Assembly (NCBI RefSeq): GCF_022346005.1
Contig: NZ_JAKRMY010000006.1
Coordinates: 62,001-126,000, forward strand
Length of the DNA: 64,000 nucleotides
Direction of reading: 5' to 3'
Source: Corynebacterium sp. ACRPS
Lineage (GTDB): Bacteria > Actinomycetota > Actinomycetes > Mycobacteriales > Mycobacteriaceae
The translations under genes were made by a program, and so were the position numbers. Under the pieces are notes generated by a model. It was given only the letters and a program-made list of their open reading frames with translations, ran no database searches and was not told the origin of the DNA. Positions 55,080 to 64,000 of this stretch are shown one piece after another; the stretch's first letter is position 1; the number at the start of each line of letters is the position of its first letter.

Positions 55080-56072
55080 ATGACAAATCCCAAAGAACCA
55101 AAGATGTCCAAGAAACAGCCCCGTGGCGAGGTTTCTACGCGCACCGAGGTCGTCTCCGAGGATCCTTTAAGCAATGAGGAGGCCGAGCGCATGGCCACGC
55201 TGCCGGAGGTTCCCCGCGGTACTTCCCGGTACAAGCTGTACGTCCGCCGCTTCTTCCGCAACAAGCTGGCTACCGTCGGCGTTTTCATCTTGGGTTTTCT
55301 CATCTTCGCCGCCCTTTTTGGCAATTTCTTTGCCCAGTGGGACTACACGGAACCGGACTTCCTCGCCCTGTCTGAGCCACCGAGCTCCGAGCACTGGTTC
55401 GGTACCAACGATTCCGGTAATGACCTTTATGCCCAAACCATCCACGGTCTAGGCAGGTCCCTGACCATTGCCATCGTGGTGTCCTTTGCCACGTTGGTCA
55501 TCTCCGCATTCATCGGCTGTGCCGCAGCCCTGTGGGGCGGAATCGCGGAAAAGGCCGTCCTCGCCGTTATCCACTTCCTGCTGTCCATCCCGACCTTCCT
55601 GCTCATCGCCCTCGTGGTGGCAGACTCCGGCGGTGACTGGAAGCTTTTGATGGTCGTCCTTATCGCCTTCGGCTGGATGTACCAGGCCCGTGTGATTTGG
55701 TCCTTGGCCCTTACCGTCCGCGAGCAGGACTATGTCCGCGCCGCAAGCTACATGGGCGTATCCAAGATGCGCACCATCATCCGCCACGTCATTCCCAATA
55801 TTGGTTCGCTGCTTATCATCCAGTTCGTCTTCGGCGTTGTGGGCACCGTGGGCTCTGAGACCGCACTGTCCTTCTTGGGCTTGGGTGTAAAGCTTCCCGA
55901 TGTCTCCCTCGGTACCTTGCTGCAGGGCGGCACCGCCTCCCTGCAATCCGCCCCATGGCAGTTCTACTTCCCCGCCGCTACCTTGACGCTGCTGACCGTC
56001 TCCATGGCATTTATTGGCGATGGTCTGCGCGACGCACTCGATCCCAACTCCAATTCCGGAGGTAAACTATGA
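55080..56072 (+). CDS. peptide ABC transporter permease (DppC family)
   Basis: 330 residues. N-terminal cytoplasmic segment of ~60 residues, then six spans; family elements FFRNKLATVGVFILGFLIFA, HWFGTNDSGNDLYAQTIHGL, and the EAA loop YVRAASYMGVSKMRTIIRHV. Pairs with the DppB-type subunit. Overlaps the ATPase gene by 4 bp. Confidence 0.93.
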   Translation: MTNPKEPKMSKKQPRGEVSTRTEVVSEDPLSNEEAERMATLPEVPRGTSRYKLYVRRFFRNKLATVGVFILGFLIFAALFGNFFAQWDYTEPDFLALSEPPSSEHWFGTNDSGNDLYAQTIHGLGRSLTIAIVVSFATLVISAFIGCAAALWGGIAEKAVLAVIHFLLSIPTFLLIALVVADSGGDWKLLMVVLIAFGWMYQARVIWSLALTVREQDYVRAASYMGVSKMRTIIRHVIPNIGSLLIIQFVFGVVGTVGSETALSFLGLGVKLPDVSLGTLLQGGTASLQSAPWQFYFPAATLTLLTVSMAFIGDGLRDALDPNSNSGGKL

Positions 56073-57952
56073 CTTCGCCTATCTTGTCCGTCAATGACTT
56101 ACGCGTCAGCTTCCCCTCTGAAGCTGGAACCGTCTCTGCAGTGCGCGGTGTCAGCTTTGACCTGCACCCCGGCCGCACCCTGGGCATCGTCGGCGAATCC
56201 GGCTCCGGTAAGTCCGTAACCTCCATGTCCATCATGGGCCTGCTGCCGGAATACGCCAAGGTAGAAGGCTCCGTGAAATTCGATGGCCGCGAGCTCCTTG
56301 GGCTTTCTGATAAGGAAATGTCCGGTATCCGAGGCGATGGCATCGGCATGATCTTCCAGGATCCGCTCTCCGCGCTGACTCCAGTCTTCGATATTGGTTC
56401 GCAGCTGGTGGAGGCAATCCAGGCACACCAGGACATCGGCAAGAAAGAAGCCCTGAAGCAAGCCACCGAGCTCTTAGATCTGGTGGGCATCCCCGAGCCC
56501 CACCTGCGCCTGAAGTCCTTCCCGCACGAGTTTTCCGGCGGTATGCGCCAGCGCGTGGTCATCGCCATTGCGATTGCGAATAACCCGCGCGTACTCATTG
56601 CCGATGAGCCGACGACGGCCCTCGACGTCACCATCCAGGCCCAGATCCTGGACGTCATCCGGCTGGCCCAGCGCGAAACCGGCGCCGCCACCATCATGAT
56701 CACCCACGATATGGGTGTGGTGGCAGAAACCGCCGATGACGTCATGGTCATGTACGCCGGCCAGCCGGTAGAACACGGCGATGTCGATACCATCTTCTCC
56801 AACCCGCGCATGCCCTATACCGTGGGCCTGCTTGGTTCCACCCCGCGCCCCGATGCCTCGGCCTCGGAGCCCCTCACCCCCATCGAGGGCAACCCGCCGG
56901 TCTTGGTGGATCTAAAGGATCGTTGCCAATTCGCCCCGCGCTGCCCCGTCGCGCAAGAGGCTTGCCTTTCCGGCGAGCCGGAGCTGATTCCGCTCAAGGA
57001 CGAATCCACCTCCCACCGCAGCGCCTGCCTGCGCGCTCCGGAGATCCACGACCGCAAGATCGACGGTGAGCTGATGTTCAAGCCACCGCTGCTTTCCGAT
57101 GACGTCTTGGCCGACGTTCCCCGCGAGGATCGCAAGACCACCCTCGCCGTAAATGACCTGCGCAAGCAGTTCCCGCTTACCAAGGGCGCGTTGATTAAGC
57201 GCAAGGTGGGCACCGTCAAGGCCGTGGACGGCATCACCTTCGATATCCGCGAAGGCGAGTGCCTGGCCATCGTCGGCGAGTCCGGCTGCGGTAAGACCAC
57301 CACCCTGCTGGAGATCATGGACTTGGACCCAGAAAACGGTGCCGTGGTCCTCAATGGCAAGGACGCCAATGGCATGAGCGGCTCCGAGCGCCGCGAGGCC
57401 CGCAAAGACATCCAGATCGTCTTCCAAGACCCGATGAGCTCACTCAACCCCCGCCTGACCGTGCGCGAGGTCATCGCGGAACCGCTCAACTCGCTTGGCT
57501 ACGACGGCGATGTCGATGCCCGCGTGAACGAACTCATGGGCCTAGTCGGCCTCGACTCTTCGCAGCTGGACCGCTTCCCTAGCCACTTCTCCGGCGGCCA
57601 ACGCCAGCGCATCGGTCTGGCCCGCGCCCTGGCCACGCGCCCTTCGGTGCTCGTGCTCGATGAGCCCGTCTCCGCTTTGGACGTATCCATCCAGGCGGGC
57701 GTCATTAACCTGCTCGAGGACCTGAAGCGAAAGCTGGGCCTGTCCTATCTCTTCGTTGCCCACGACCTTTCCGTAGTGCGCCACCTTTCGGACCGCGTTG
57801 CGGTCATGTACAAGGGCAAGTTTGTTGAGTCCGGTTCAACGGATGAGATTTTCGATAACCCCCAAGACGACTACACCAAGAAGCTTCTGGATGCCATCCC
57901 GAATCCAGATCCCAAGGTTGCCCGCGCACGCAGGGAAAAATCCCGGGCCTAG
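56069..57952 (+). CDS. peptide ABC transporter ATPase, fused DppD-DppF
   Basis: 627 residues with two complete nucleotide-binding domains. NBD1: Walker A GESGSGKSVTS, signature FSGGMRQRVVIAIA, Walker B VLIADEPTTALD. NBD2: Walker A GESGCGKTTTL, signature FSGGQRQRIGLARA, Walker B VLVLDEPVSALD. Each is followed by the oligopeptide-transporter C-terminal region (CQFAPRCPVAQEACLSGEPE after NBD1; the second is short). The fused arrangement is common in actinobacteria and powers the two permeases. Confidence 0.93.
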   Translation: MTSPILSVNDLRVSFPSEAGTVSAVRGVSFDLHPGRTLGIVGESGSGKSVTSMSIMGLLPEYAKVEGSVKFDGRELLGLSDKEMSGIRGDGIGMIFQDPLSALTPVFDIGSQLVEAIQAHQDIGKKEALKQATELLDLVGIPEPHLRLKSFPHEFSGGMRQRVVIAIAIANNPRVLIADEPTTALDVTIQAQILDVIRLAQRETGAATIMITHDMGVVAETADDVMVMYAGQPVEHGDVDTIFSNPRMPYTVGLLGSTPRPDASASEPLTPIEGNPPVLVDLKDRCQFAPRCPVAQEACLSGEPELIPLKDESTSHRSACLRAPEIHDRKIDGELMFKPPLLSDDVLADVPREDRKTTLAVNDLRKQFPLTKGALIKRKVGTVKAVDGITFDIREGECLAIVGESGCGKTTTLLEIMDLDPENGAVVLNGKDANGMSGSERREARKDIQIVFQDPMSSLNPRLTVREVIAEPLNSLGYDGDVDARVNELMGLVGLDSSQLDRFPSHFSGGQRQRIGLARALATRPSVLVLDEPVSALDVSIQAGVINLLEDLKRKLGLSYLFVAHDLSVVRHLSDRVAVMYKGKFVESGSTDEIFDNPQDDYTKKLLDAIPNPDPKVARARREKSRA

Positions 57953-57985
57953 CTCCCAGACCCCCGCACTCTTTCCATAAAGTGA

Positions 57986-58015
57986 TTGCGGACACAAATA
58001 TAATTATTGTAAAGT
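57986..58015 (+). promoter_or_regulatory. sigma-A-type promoter before the peptide-binding lipoprotein
   Basis: TTGCGG (57986-57991), an 18-bp AT-rich spacer, TAAAGT (58010-58015), 83 bp before the start. Would allow separate expression of the binding protein. Confidence 0.5.
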
Positions 58016-58097
58016 ATTTCACATAGTTGCAGCAGATGGTCACCTAATCGGCCGTCTATGCCAACTTCGTCTTCATCTCACGCAAGGAGTAATCCCC

Positions 58098-59803
58098 ATG
58101 AAAAAGTTCGGTCGCTTCCGCATAGCAACGGTTGCCACTCTCTCCGCCACGGCACTCGCACTCACCGCCTGCTCGGGCTCTGACGGTGGCAACGGCGACG
58201 GTTCCTCCAATAAGGCAGTTGGCGGTCTCGAGATCGACGTCAAGCCCACCGGTGACTACAACGAAAAAGAACGCGATGAGATTAAGGATGGCGGTGAGCT
58301 CACCCTCGCCCTCGGCGAGCTAACTGAGCAGCAAAACAACTTCCACGCCAACATGACCGTGGATACCGGCACCGTGTGGAGCTGGTACAACCCGCAGATG
58401 GCGCTTTATGACGGTGAGGGTCACTACACCCCAAACCCCGCGTACCTGGATTCGGTAGACGAGTCCACTGAGGGCGATAAGACCGTCGTAACCTACGACA
58501 TCAATGATGACGCAACCTTCAACGATGGCACCCCCATTGACTGGACCGCTTTCGAGAACACCTGGCGCTTCAACAACGGCAAGGACATGGACGTCCAGGT
58601 CAACTCCACCGACGGTTACGAGCTCATCGAATCCGTGGAGAAGGGCGAGAATGACAAGGAAGCCGTGGTCACCTTCGAGGGTCCATACCCATGGTGGCAG
58701 GGACTTTTCAACGACATCCTGCACCCAGCAATCGATACCGCCGAGAAGTTTGACCAAGAGTACTTGGGCAAGCTCAACCCACAGTACGGCGCGGGCCCAT
58801 TCAAGGTTGACAACGCCGACTTCCGCGGCGGCACCGTGTCCTTCGTACCTAACGAAAAGTGGTGGGCGATGAGCCGAAGCTGGACAAGGTCAGCTACCGC
58901 GTGATGGAGTCCCAGGCAACCATCAACGCTTTCCAGGCCGGCGAAATCGACGCGGCCGGTGTGGGAAGTAAGAATAACCTCACCATCGCCGCAGATATGG
59001 GCGATTCCATCGATGTCCGTGCAGCTACCCGCCCGGCCAGCGTCCTGTTCACCTTGAACTCCAAGGCCCCACAGCTGGCTGATAAGGATGTTCGCCACGC
59101 AGTATTTGCAGCCATCGACCGCGACCAGCTCGCAGAAATCCGCTACAACGGGCTTGGCTATGAAGAGGAAATGCCGGGATCCCTGACCCTCTACCCAACC
59201 CAGGAAGACTACAAGGACAACCTCTCTGAGGTTCTCGAGTACGACGTTGAAGAGGCAAAGAGCCTACTGGAAGACGCCGGCTACTCTGAGGGCGATGACG
59301 GCTACTACGCCAAGGACGGCGACAAGCTCTCCCTACGCTACGTGCTTATCGGCGATGACGAGGTCTCCAAGTCCACCGCTGCCGCCGTCCAAAAGATGCT
59401 GAAGGACGCGGGCATTGAGCTGAAGATTGAGGAGCGCCCAAGCTCTGACTTCTCCAAAATCACCAGCGAGCGCGACTTCGACCTCCTGCTCTCCGGCTTC
59501 GCTGCAAGTGACCCATTCGGCCCAGCATACTTCGGCCAGACTTACGCTAGCGACTCTACCCTCAACAAGTCCTCGACCGGTAGCGAGGAATTCGATAAGA
59601 AGATCGAGGAAATGCAGAAGCTGCCAACCCGCGAGGAGCAGATCGAGCGCATCAACGAGCTTGAGTCCGAGGCCTTCGCTGAGTACGGACTGCTTCCATA
59701 CGCCAACGGTCCAGTGATGGTCGGCCAGAAGAAGGGCCTCGCCAACATGGGTGCCCTCGGCTTCGCCGTCATCCCTAAGGAAAACATCGGCTGGGAGAAG
59801 TAG
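58098..59803 (+). pseudogene. peptide-binding lipoprotein (SBP family 5) with one-base frameshift
   Basis: The first frame (ATG 58098) gives a lipoprotein signal (lipobox LALTAC) and the N-terminal half of a family 5 solute-binding protein, reaching VSFVPNEKWW and then nonsense (AMSRSW). The other half resumes in the next frame as GDEPKLDKVSYRVMESQATI and runs normally to TAG 59801 (ENIGWEK). The switch is at GTGGTGGGC (58862-58867 region), where GGGG would be needed to give WWGDEP; one G seems lost. Repaired, it would be about 568 residues, normal for DppA/OppA-type proteins. Located directly after the permease/ATPase genes, with its own promoter candidate. Confidence 0.88.
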
Positions 59804-59825
59804 TACCTACCTCCCTTAACGAGTA

Positions 59826-59868
59826 AAGGCCTTCCACCACCTGCTAGCAGGTGTGGGAGGCCTTCCTT
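59826..59868 (+). terminator. terminator after the peptide ABC operon
   Basis: Long hairpin: AAGGCC/GGCCTT outer arms (59826-59831 and 59859-59864) continuing through CCACCTGCT/AGCAGGTG to a tight loop, followed by CCTT. Strong stem, short U-tract. Confidence 0.8.
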
Positions 59869-60275
59869 CGTCTCTGAGTGTGTTTGGCCCCGGTATCCCA
59901 ATCCAGGCCCAACTCAAAGGCAATAGCCTCGCTCCTCCGTGCGTGCGAGCGGGACAGCATCGCGCCGCCGGACCATTAGGCGTTAGCGCAGTCCGTACGC
60001 CAGCTTAAGGGCCCCACGACCCCGGAATACCCTTAGAACCATCCTTAAGCGCCTCCTGCCGAAGGGGGCCAGCCAAGCCGTTGGCCCAAGCGCCTAGGAA
60101 CCTCTGAGATAGCCTCTACCCTGGCATAACCATATCGCTGCCTTCAGGCCTCCAACAGCGATCCTATGCCTCCGGCTGGCTCTACAGTTACCACGGAGTG
60201 CAGCAGACAGCCGCTAATGCACCGGCGGCCGGTGGACGAAGACCTTTCCAATTCAAGGCGTGTAGGAATCAAAAA
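59869..60275. other. intergenic region with a short tuf-like fragment
   Basis: About 400 bp without a supported gene. A 27-nt stretch at 60123-60149 is 24/27 identical, in the same orientation, to 60470-60496 inside the 3' part of tuf. No open frame, tRNA-like fold or promoter pair could be supported in the rest. Confidence 0.35.
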
Positions 60276-60308
60276 AGTCCGCCACACCGGCATGCGGTGC
60301 AGCGGACT
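60276..60308 (-). terminator. rho-independent terminator after tuf
   Basis: Arms AGTCCGC (60276-60282) and GCGGACT (60302-60308) with a further CACC/GGTG stem inside; the minus strand continues into TTTTTT (60271-60276). Confidence 0.92.
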
Positions 60309-60342
60309 CTTAAAGCTCTACTGAGCGGTTACGAAGCCTCGA

Positions 60343-61533
60343 TTAGTCAAGAACCTTGGTAACGCGGCCAGCGCCGACGGTGCGGGAGCCCTCGCGGATA
60401 GCGAAGCGCAGGCCCTCGTCCATAGCAACAGGCTGGATGAGCTCAACAGACATCTCAACGTTGTCGCCAGGCATAACCATCTCGGTGCCCTCAGGCAGGT
60501 TCACAACACCGGTAACGTCGGTGGTGCGGAAGTAGAACTGAGGACGGTAGTTGTTCATGAACGGGGTGTGGCGGCCGCCCTCGTCCTTCTTCAGGACGTA
60601 GACGGAACCCTCGAACTTGGTGTGAGGGGTGTAAGCGCCCGGCTTGATAACAACCTGGCCACGCTCAACGTCTTCGCGCTTGGTACCACGCAGAAGCAGA
60701 CCACAGTTGTCGCCAGCCTCGGTGTAGTCCATCATCTTGCGGAACATCTCGATACCGGTAACGGTGGTGTTCTGGGACTTCTCCTGGATACCGATGATCT
60801 CAACTTCCTCGTTGACGTTCAGACGACCACGCTCAACACGGCCGGTAACAACGGTACCGCGGCCGGTAATGGTGAAGATGTCCTCGATAGGCATCAAGAA
60901 CGGCTGATCGGTAGCGCGCTCCGGATCAGGGATGGAGTTGTCGCAGGCCTCCATCAGGTCAACGATGGACTGCACCCACTTCTCGTCACCCTCGAGTGCC
61001 TTCAGAGCGGAGATGTGAACGATAGGAGCTTCCTCATCGTAGTCCTGCTCTGCGAGCAGCTCGGAGATTTCCATCTCCACGAGCTCGATGATTTCCTCAT
61101 CGTCAACCATGTCGCACTTGTTCAGTGCAACGAGGATGTAAGGAACGCCAACCTGGCGAGCAAGCAAAACGTGCTCGCGGGTCTGTGGCATCGGGCCATC
61201 GGTTGCAGCAACAACCAAGATAGCGCCGTCCATCTGAGCTGCGCCGGTAATCATGTTCTTGATGTAGTCGGCGTGGCCCGGGGCGTCAACGTGTGCGTAG
61301 TGACGCTTCGGGGTGGAGTACTCCACGTGGGAGATGTTAATGGTAATACCGCGCTCCTTCTCCTCAGGAGCCTTGTCGATCATGTCGAACGCGAATGCCT
61401 GGTTCTCCTCAGGGTACTGGTCAGCCAGAACCTTGGTGATCGCTGCGGTGGTGGTGGTCTTGCCGTGGTCGACGTGTCCGATGGTGCCGATGTTCACATG
61501 CGGCTTCGTACGCTCGAACTTCTCCTTTGCCAC
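60343..61533 (-). CDS. tuf: elongation factor Tu
   Basis: 396 residues from a GTG at 61533, with AGGAGG seven bases upstream. GTPase motifs [10 protein letters not shown] (G1), [12 protein letters not shown] (G3), NKCDMVDD (G4), SALKALEG (G5); domains 2 and 3 are complete, ending [11 protein letters not shown]. Delivers aminoacyl-tRNA to the ribosome. Separate from fusA by 390 bp, with its own promoter and terminator. Confidence 0.99.
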   Translation of the reverse strand: MAKEKFERTKPHVNIGTIGHVDHGKTTTTAAITKVLADQYPEENQAFAFDMIDKAPEEKERGITINISHVEYSTPKRHYAHVDAPGHADYIKNMITGAAQMDGAILVVAATDGPMPQTREHVLLARQVGVPYILVALNKCDMVDDEEIIELVEMEISELLAEQDYDEEAPIVHISALKALEGDEKWVQSIVDLMEACDNSIPDPERATDQPFLMPIEDIFTITGRGTVVTGRVERGRLNVNEEVEIIGIQEKSQNTTVTGIEMFRKMMDYTEAGDNCGLLLRGTKREDVERGQVVIKPGAYTPHTKFEGSVYVLKKDEGGRHTPFMNNYRPQFYFRTTDVTGVVNLPEGTEMVMPGDNVEMSVELIQPVAMDEGLRFAIREGSRTVGAGRVTKVLD

Positions 61534-61661
61534 TGTATGTCCTCCTGGACTATATGGTGGCTACGACCTTCGCAGCCACGTGGTTGACAGTTGTCATTGG
61601 CACCTGACCCAATATCTGGGACAAAGCGCTAATGACGCTTTCTTTACGTGCCAGTTACACG
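61534..61661 (-). other. tuf 5' leader
   Basis: About 120 bases between the predicted start of transcription and the GTG. Contains a small stem AAAGCG/CGCTTT (61623-61641). No coding sequence. Confidence 0.4.
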
Positions 61662-61690
61662 ATCCTAGATTTATCCCGCGGTTTTTTCAA
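61662..61690 (-). promoter_or_regulatory. tuf promoter
   Basis: On the minus strand TTGAAA (61685-61690), a 17-bp spacer and TAGGAT (61662-61667), a near-consensus sigma-A promoter. A second perfect TATAAT lies upstream at 61697-61702 without a good -35. The hairpin GCGGTTT/AAACCGC (61678-61695) overlaps the -35, so promoter and fusA-distal structure are interleaved. Confidence 0.7.
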
Positions 61691-61923
61691 ACCGCCATTA
61701 TAGGAGGTAACCCCGCGAATCTTCGCGGCCATTTCCCTCAACAAGAGTCTCAAATAAAGGATCCTGGGAGGGTAACGGCCGGCTCAATTCACAACCAATG
61801 GTTTTAGCTGCAAACTCAGCCCGCCGCTACCCTGGCCCAGTTGCCACATTTAGCGGTGAGGCTGGCATCTACTGGCAGAGACTACCAGCCCTTAGCCACC
61901 GCTGAACGGGCGGGGCGTCGCTA
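61691..61923. other. region between fusA end and tuf promoter
   Basis: About 230 bp without a gene. GGCTGG/CCAGCC arms around 61860-61895 could form a weak hairpin after fusA; no U-run follows, so termination there is uncertain. Confidence 0.35.
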
Positions 61924-64000
61924 TTAGTTAGCGCCGCCGGTGCGCTCTTCGATGATCTCCTGAGCCACGGAGGAAGGAACCTCAGCGTAGGAGTCGAAGA
62001 CCATGGTGAAGTTAGCGCGGCCTGCGGTGGAAGAACGCAGGTCACCGATGTAGCCGAACATTTCAGACAGCGGAACCTTGGCCTTGACAACCTTGGCACC
62101 AGAGCGGTCTTCCATGGCGAAGACCTGGCCACGACGGGAGGAGATGTCACCGTTAACGGTACCCATGTACTCCTCAGGGGTAACAACCTCAACGGCCATC
62201 ATTGGCTCCAGCAGAACCGGCTTTGCCTTGGCCATAGCTTCCTTGAATACCTGGGAGCCAGCCAGCTTGAAGGCCATCTCGGAGGAGTCAACGTCGTGGT
62301 AAGCGCCGTCTTCCAGCGTTGCCTTGATGTTGACCATCGGGAAGCCAGCCAGGTAGCCGTACTGCATAGCGTCCTGGATACCAGCATCGACGGAAGGAAT
62401 GTATTCCTTCGGCACGCGGCCACCGGTAACGGCGTTCTCGAAGGCGTAAGTTGCAGATTCGCCCTCTTCCAAGGTCTCTGGGTCCGGGTTGTACGGCTCG
62501 ATGGTGCAGATGACCTTTGCGAACTGGCCGGAACCACCGGTCTGCTTCTTGTGGGTGTAGTCGATGGACTCCACCTTGCGGCGAATGGTCTCGCGGTAAG
62601 CAACCTGTGGGTTACCGATGTTCGCCTCGACCTTAAACTCGCGCTTCATGCGGTCAACAAGCACGTCGAGGTGGAGCTCGCCCATACCGCCGATGACGGT
62701 CTGGCCGGTTTCCTCATCCAGCTCAACGGTGAAGGTTGGATCCTCGGCAGCAAGCTTCTGGATGGCGTTACCCAGCTTCTCCTGGTCGGCCTTGGTCTTT
62801 GGCTCGATGGAGACCTTGATAACCGGATCCGGGAAGTCCATGGACTCAAGAATGATCTGGTCATTCTTGTCACACAGGGTGTCACCGGTGGTGGTTTCCT
62901 TCAGACCAACAACGGCGTAGATGTTGCCGGCGTCAGCCTGCTCCACCGGGTTCTCCTTGTTGGCGTGCATCTGGAAGAGCTTACCGATGCGCTCCTTCTT
63001 GCCCTTGGTGGAGTTCATGACCTCGGTACCAGGGGTGACCTGGCCGGAGTACACGCGCACGAAGTTGAGCTGACCGAAGAACGGGTGAGCTGCAATCTTG
63101 AAGGACAGTGCGGAGAAGGAAGACTCAACGGAAGGCTTACGGGTAAGCTGCTGGTCCTCATCGCCCACAGCGTGGCCGATAACCTCGCCCACGTCCAGCG
63201 GGTTAGGCAGGAAGTCCACAACAGCATCCAGCAGCGGCTGGACACCCTTGTTGCGGTAAGCGGTACCGCAGTAGACCGGGTAAATCTCGGAGTTGATGGT
63301 CAGCTTACGGATGCCGGCCTTCAGCTCGTCGATGGAGAGCTCTTCGCCGCCGAAGTACTTCTCCATGAGTTCTTCATCAGACTCTGCAACGGCCTCAACC
63401 AGCTGCTCGCGGTACTGCTCAGCCTTTTCCTTGAGGTCCTCAGGGATCTCCTCGTAGGTTGGCTCAGCGCCGGTCTCGACCTTGCCGCGCCAGGTGATGG
63501 CCTGCATGTTCAGCAGGTCAACAACGCCGTCGAAGTCATCCTCAGCGCCGATAGGCAGCTGCATAACGAGCGGCTTGGCACCCAGGCGCTCAACGATGGT
63601 GTCAACGGTGTAGTAGAAGTCTGCGCCCAGCTTGTCCATCTTGTTGACGAAACAGATACGCGGAACGTCGTACTTAGCGGCCTGGCGCCACACCTGCTCG
63701 GACTGTGGCTCCACACCTTCCTTACCGTCGAAGACGGCGACGGCGCCATCGAGGACACGCAGGGAGCGCTCAACCTCAACGGTGAAGTCAACGTGACCCG
63801 GGGTGTCAATGATGTTGATCTGGTTGTTGTTCCAGAAACAGGTCACGGCAGCCGAGGTAATGGTGATGCCGCGTTCCTTTTCCTGTGCCATCCAGTCAGT
63901 GGTGGATGCACCGTCGTGGGTCTCGCCCACCTTACGGTTAATACCGGTGTAGAAGAGAATACGCTCGGTGGTGGTCGTCTTACCAGCATCGATGTGGGCC
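61924..64000 (-). CDS. fusA: elongation factor G, N-terminus cut by window edge
   Basis: About 691 residues visible; the first ~17 lie beyond the edge. The visible start is [20 protein letters not shown] (G1), then [38 protein letters not shown] (G3), [16 protein letters not shown] (G4), and domains II-V with [20 protein letters not shown] and [19 protein letters not shown]. Catalyses translocation and, with RRF, ribosome recycling. The reading frame is intact to TAA at 61924. Confidence 0.98.
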   Translation of the reverse strand, partial: AHIDAGKTTTTERILFYTGINRKVGETHDGASTTDWMAQEKERGITITSAAVTCFWNNNQINIIDTPGHVDFTVEVERSLRVLDGAVAVFDGKEGVEPQSEQVWRQAAKYDVPRICFVNKMDKLGADFYYTVDTIVERLGAKPLVMQLPIGAEDDFDGVVDLLNMQAITWRGKVETGAEPTYEEIPEDLKEKAEQYREQLVEAVAESDEELMEKYFGGEELSIDELKAGIRKLTINSEIYPVYCGTAYRNKGVQPLLDAVVDFLPNPLDVGEVIGHAVGDEDQQLTRKPSVESSFSALSFKIAAHPFFGQLNFVRVYSGQVTPGTEVMNSTKGKKERIGKLFQMHANKENPVEQADAGNIYAVVGLKETTTGDTLCDKNDQIILESMDFPDPVIKVSIEPKTKADQEKLGNAIQKLAAEDPTFTVELDEETGQTVIGGMGELHLDVLVDRMKREFKVEANIGNPQVAYRETIRRKVESIDYTHKKQTGGSGQFAKVICTIEPYNPDPETLEEGESATYAFENAVTGGRVPKEYIPSVDAGIQDAMQYGYLAGFPMVNIKATLEDGAYHDVDSSEMAFKLAGSQVFKEAMAKAKPVLLEPMMAVEVVTPEEYMGTVNGDISSRRGQVFAMEDRSGAKVVKAKVPLSEMFGYIGDLRSSTAGRANFTMVFDSYAEVPSSVAQEIIEERTGGAN

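Noticed and set aside
59869..60275. A tRNA or structured RNA between the peptide operon and tuf
   Set aside because: No cloverleaf with a CCA-compatible acceptor stem or anticodon loop could be drawn.
60568..61587. Plus-strand frame of 339 codons opposite tuf
   Set aside because: Antisense shadow; tuf itself is unmistakable.
1..64000. CRISPR array, prophage or integron
   Set aside because: No regularly spaced direct repeats, integrase, or phage structural genes were seen; the only mobile trace is the IS30 fragment.

Overview
The window is a chromosomal segment of a high-GC actinobacterium, almost certainly a Corynebacterium. Four features support this: a single-copy ESX-type (type VII) secretion cluster beside truA and the rpsM-rpsK-rpsD-rpoA-rplQ genes; an S10-spc-alpha ribosomal superoperon cut into blocks by accessory genes; a DtxR-like operator at an iron-siderophore locus; and a methyltransferase/flavoprotein pair of the kind that makes 10-methyl (tuberculostearic-type) fatty acids. 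Species is inference only; a C. tuberculostearicum-like skin commensal would fit.

Layout. 1-8.7 kb: type VII secretion (T7SS-associated protein cut by the left edge, eccC, eccD, mycP, eccB). 8.8-13.6 kb: truA, then rplQ-rpoA-rpsD-rpsK-rpsM and infA (all minus). 13.8-17.4 kb: a secreted L,D-transpeptidase, then map-adk-secY coupled by TAATG overlaps. 17.6-20.8 kb: lipid methyltransferase and FAD oxidoreductase (plus), and a tiny exported-peptide ORF. 21.0-23.6 kb: rpsH-rplF-rplR-rpsE-rpmD-rplO (minus). 23.9-31.7 kb: DUF6457-fdhD, an FNT channel, a class F sortase with a large LASTG-anchored His-rich surface protein, then an AT-rich strip with an IS30 remnant. 31.8-33.1 kb: rplN-rplX-rplE. 33.4-43.8 kb: a broken cell-wall-anchored protein gene, sucrose PTS/hydrolase/sugar kinase, and a siderophore ABC importer with a siderophore-interacting protein. 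43.9-49.1 kb: rpsJ to rpsQ. 49.8-53.1 kb: an Asp23/Gls24-DUF2273-AmaP envelope operon. 54.1-59.8 kb: a dipeptide/oligopeptide ABC importer. 60.3 kb to the right edge: tuf and fusA (fusA cut by the edge).

How the genes work together. The minus-strand genes are mostly core translation and secretion machinery. The plus-strand insertions are envelope, nutrient-uptake and lipid functions. Several accessory genes are damaged: an in-frame amber codon in eccD, an amber codon at codon 4 of the peptide permease gene, a one-base loss in the peptide-binding lipoprotein gene, and a C-tract frameshift plus missing start codon in an anchored surface protein gene. No housekeeping gene shows such a lesion. 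This pattern, the modular sortase/surface-protein pair and the repeat-rich Asp23-type protein are the most interesting content. No tRNA, rRNA or CRISPR array was seen.
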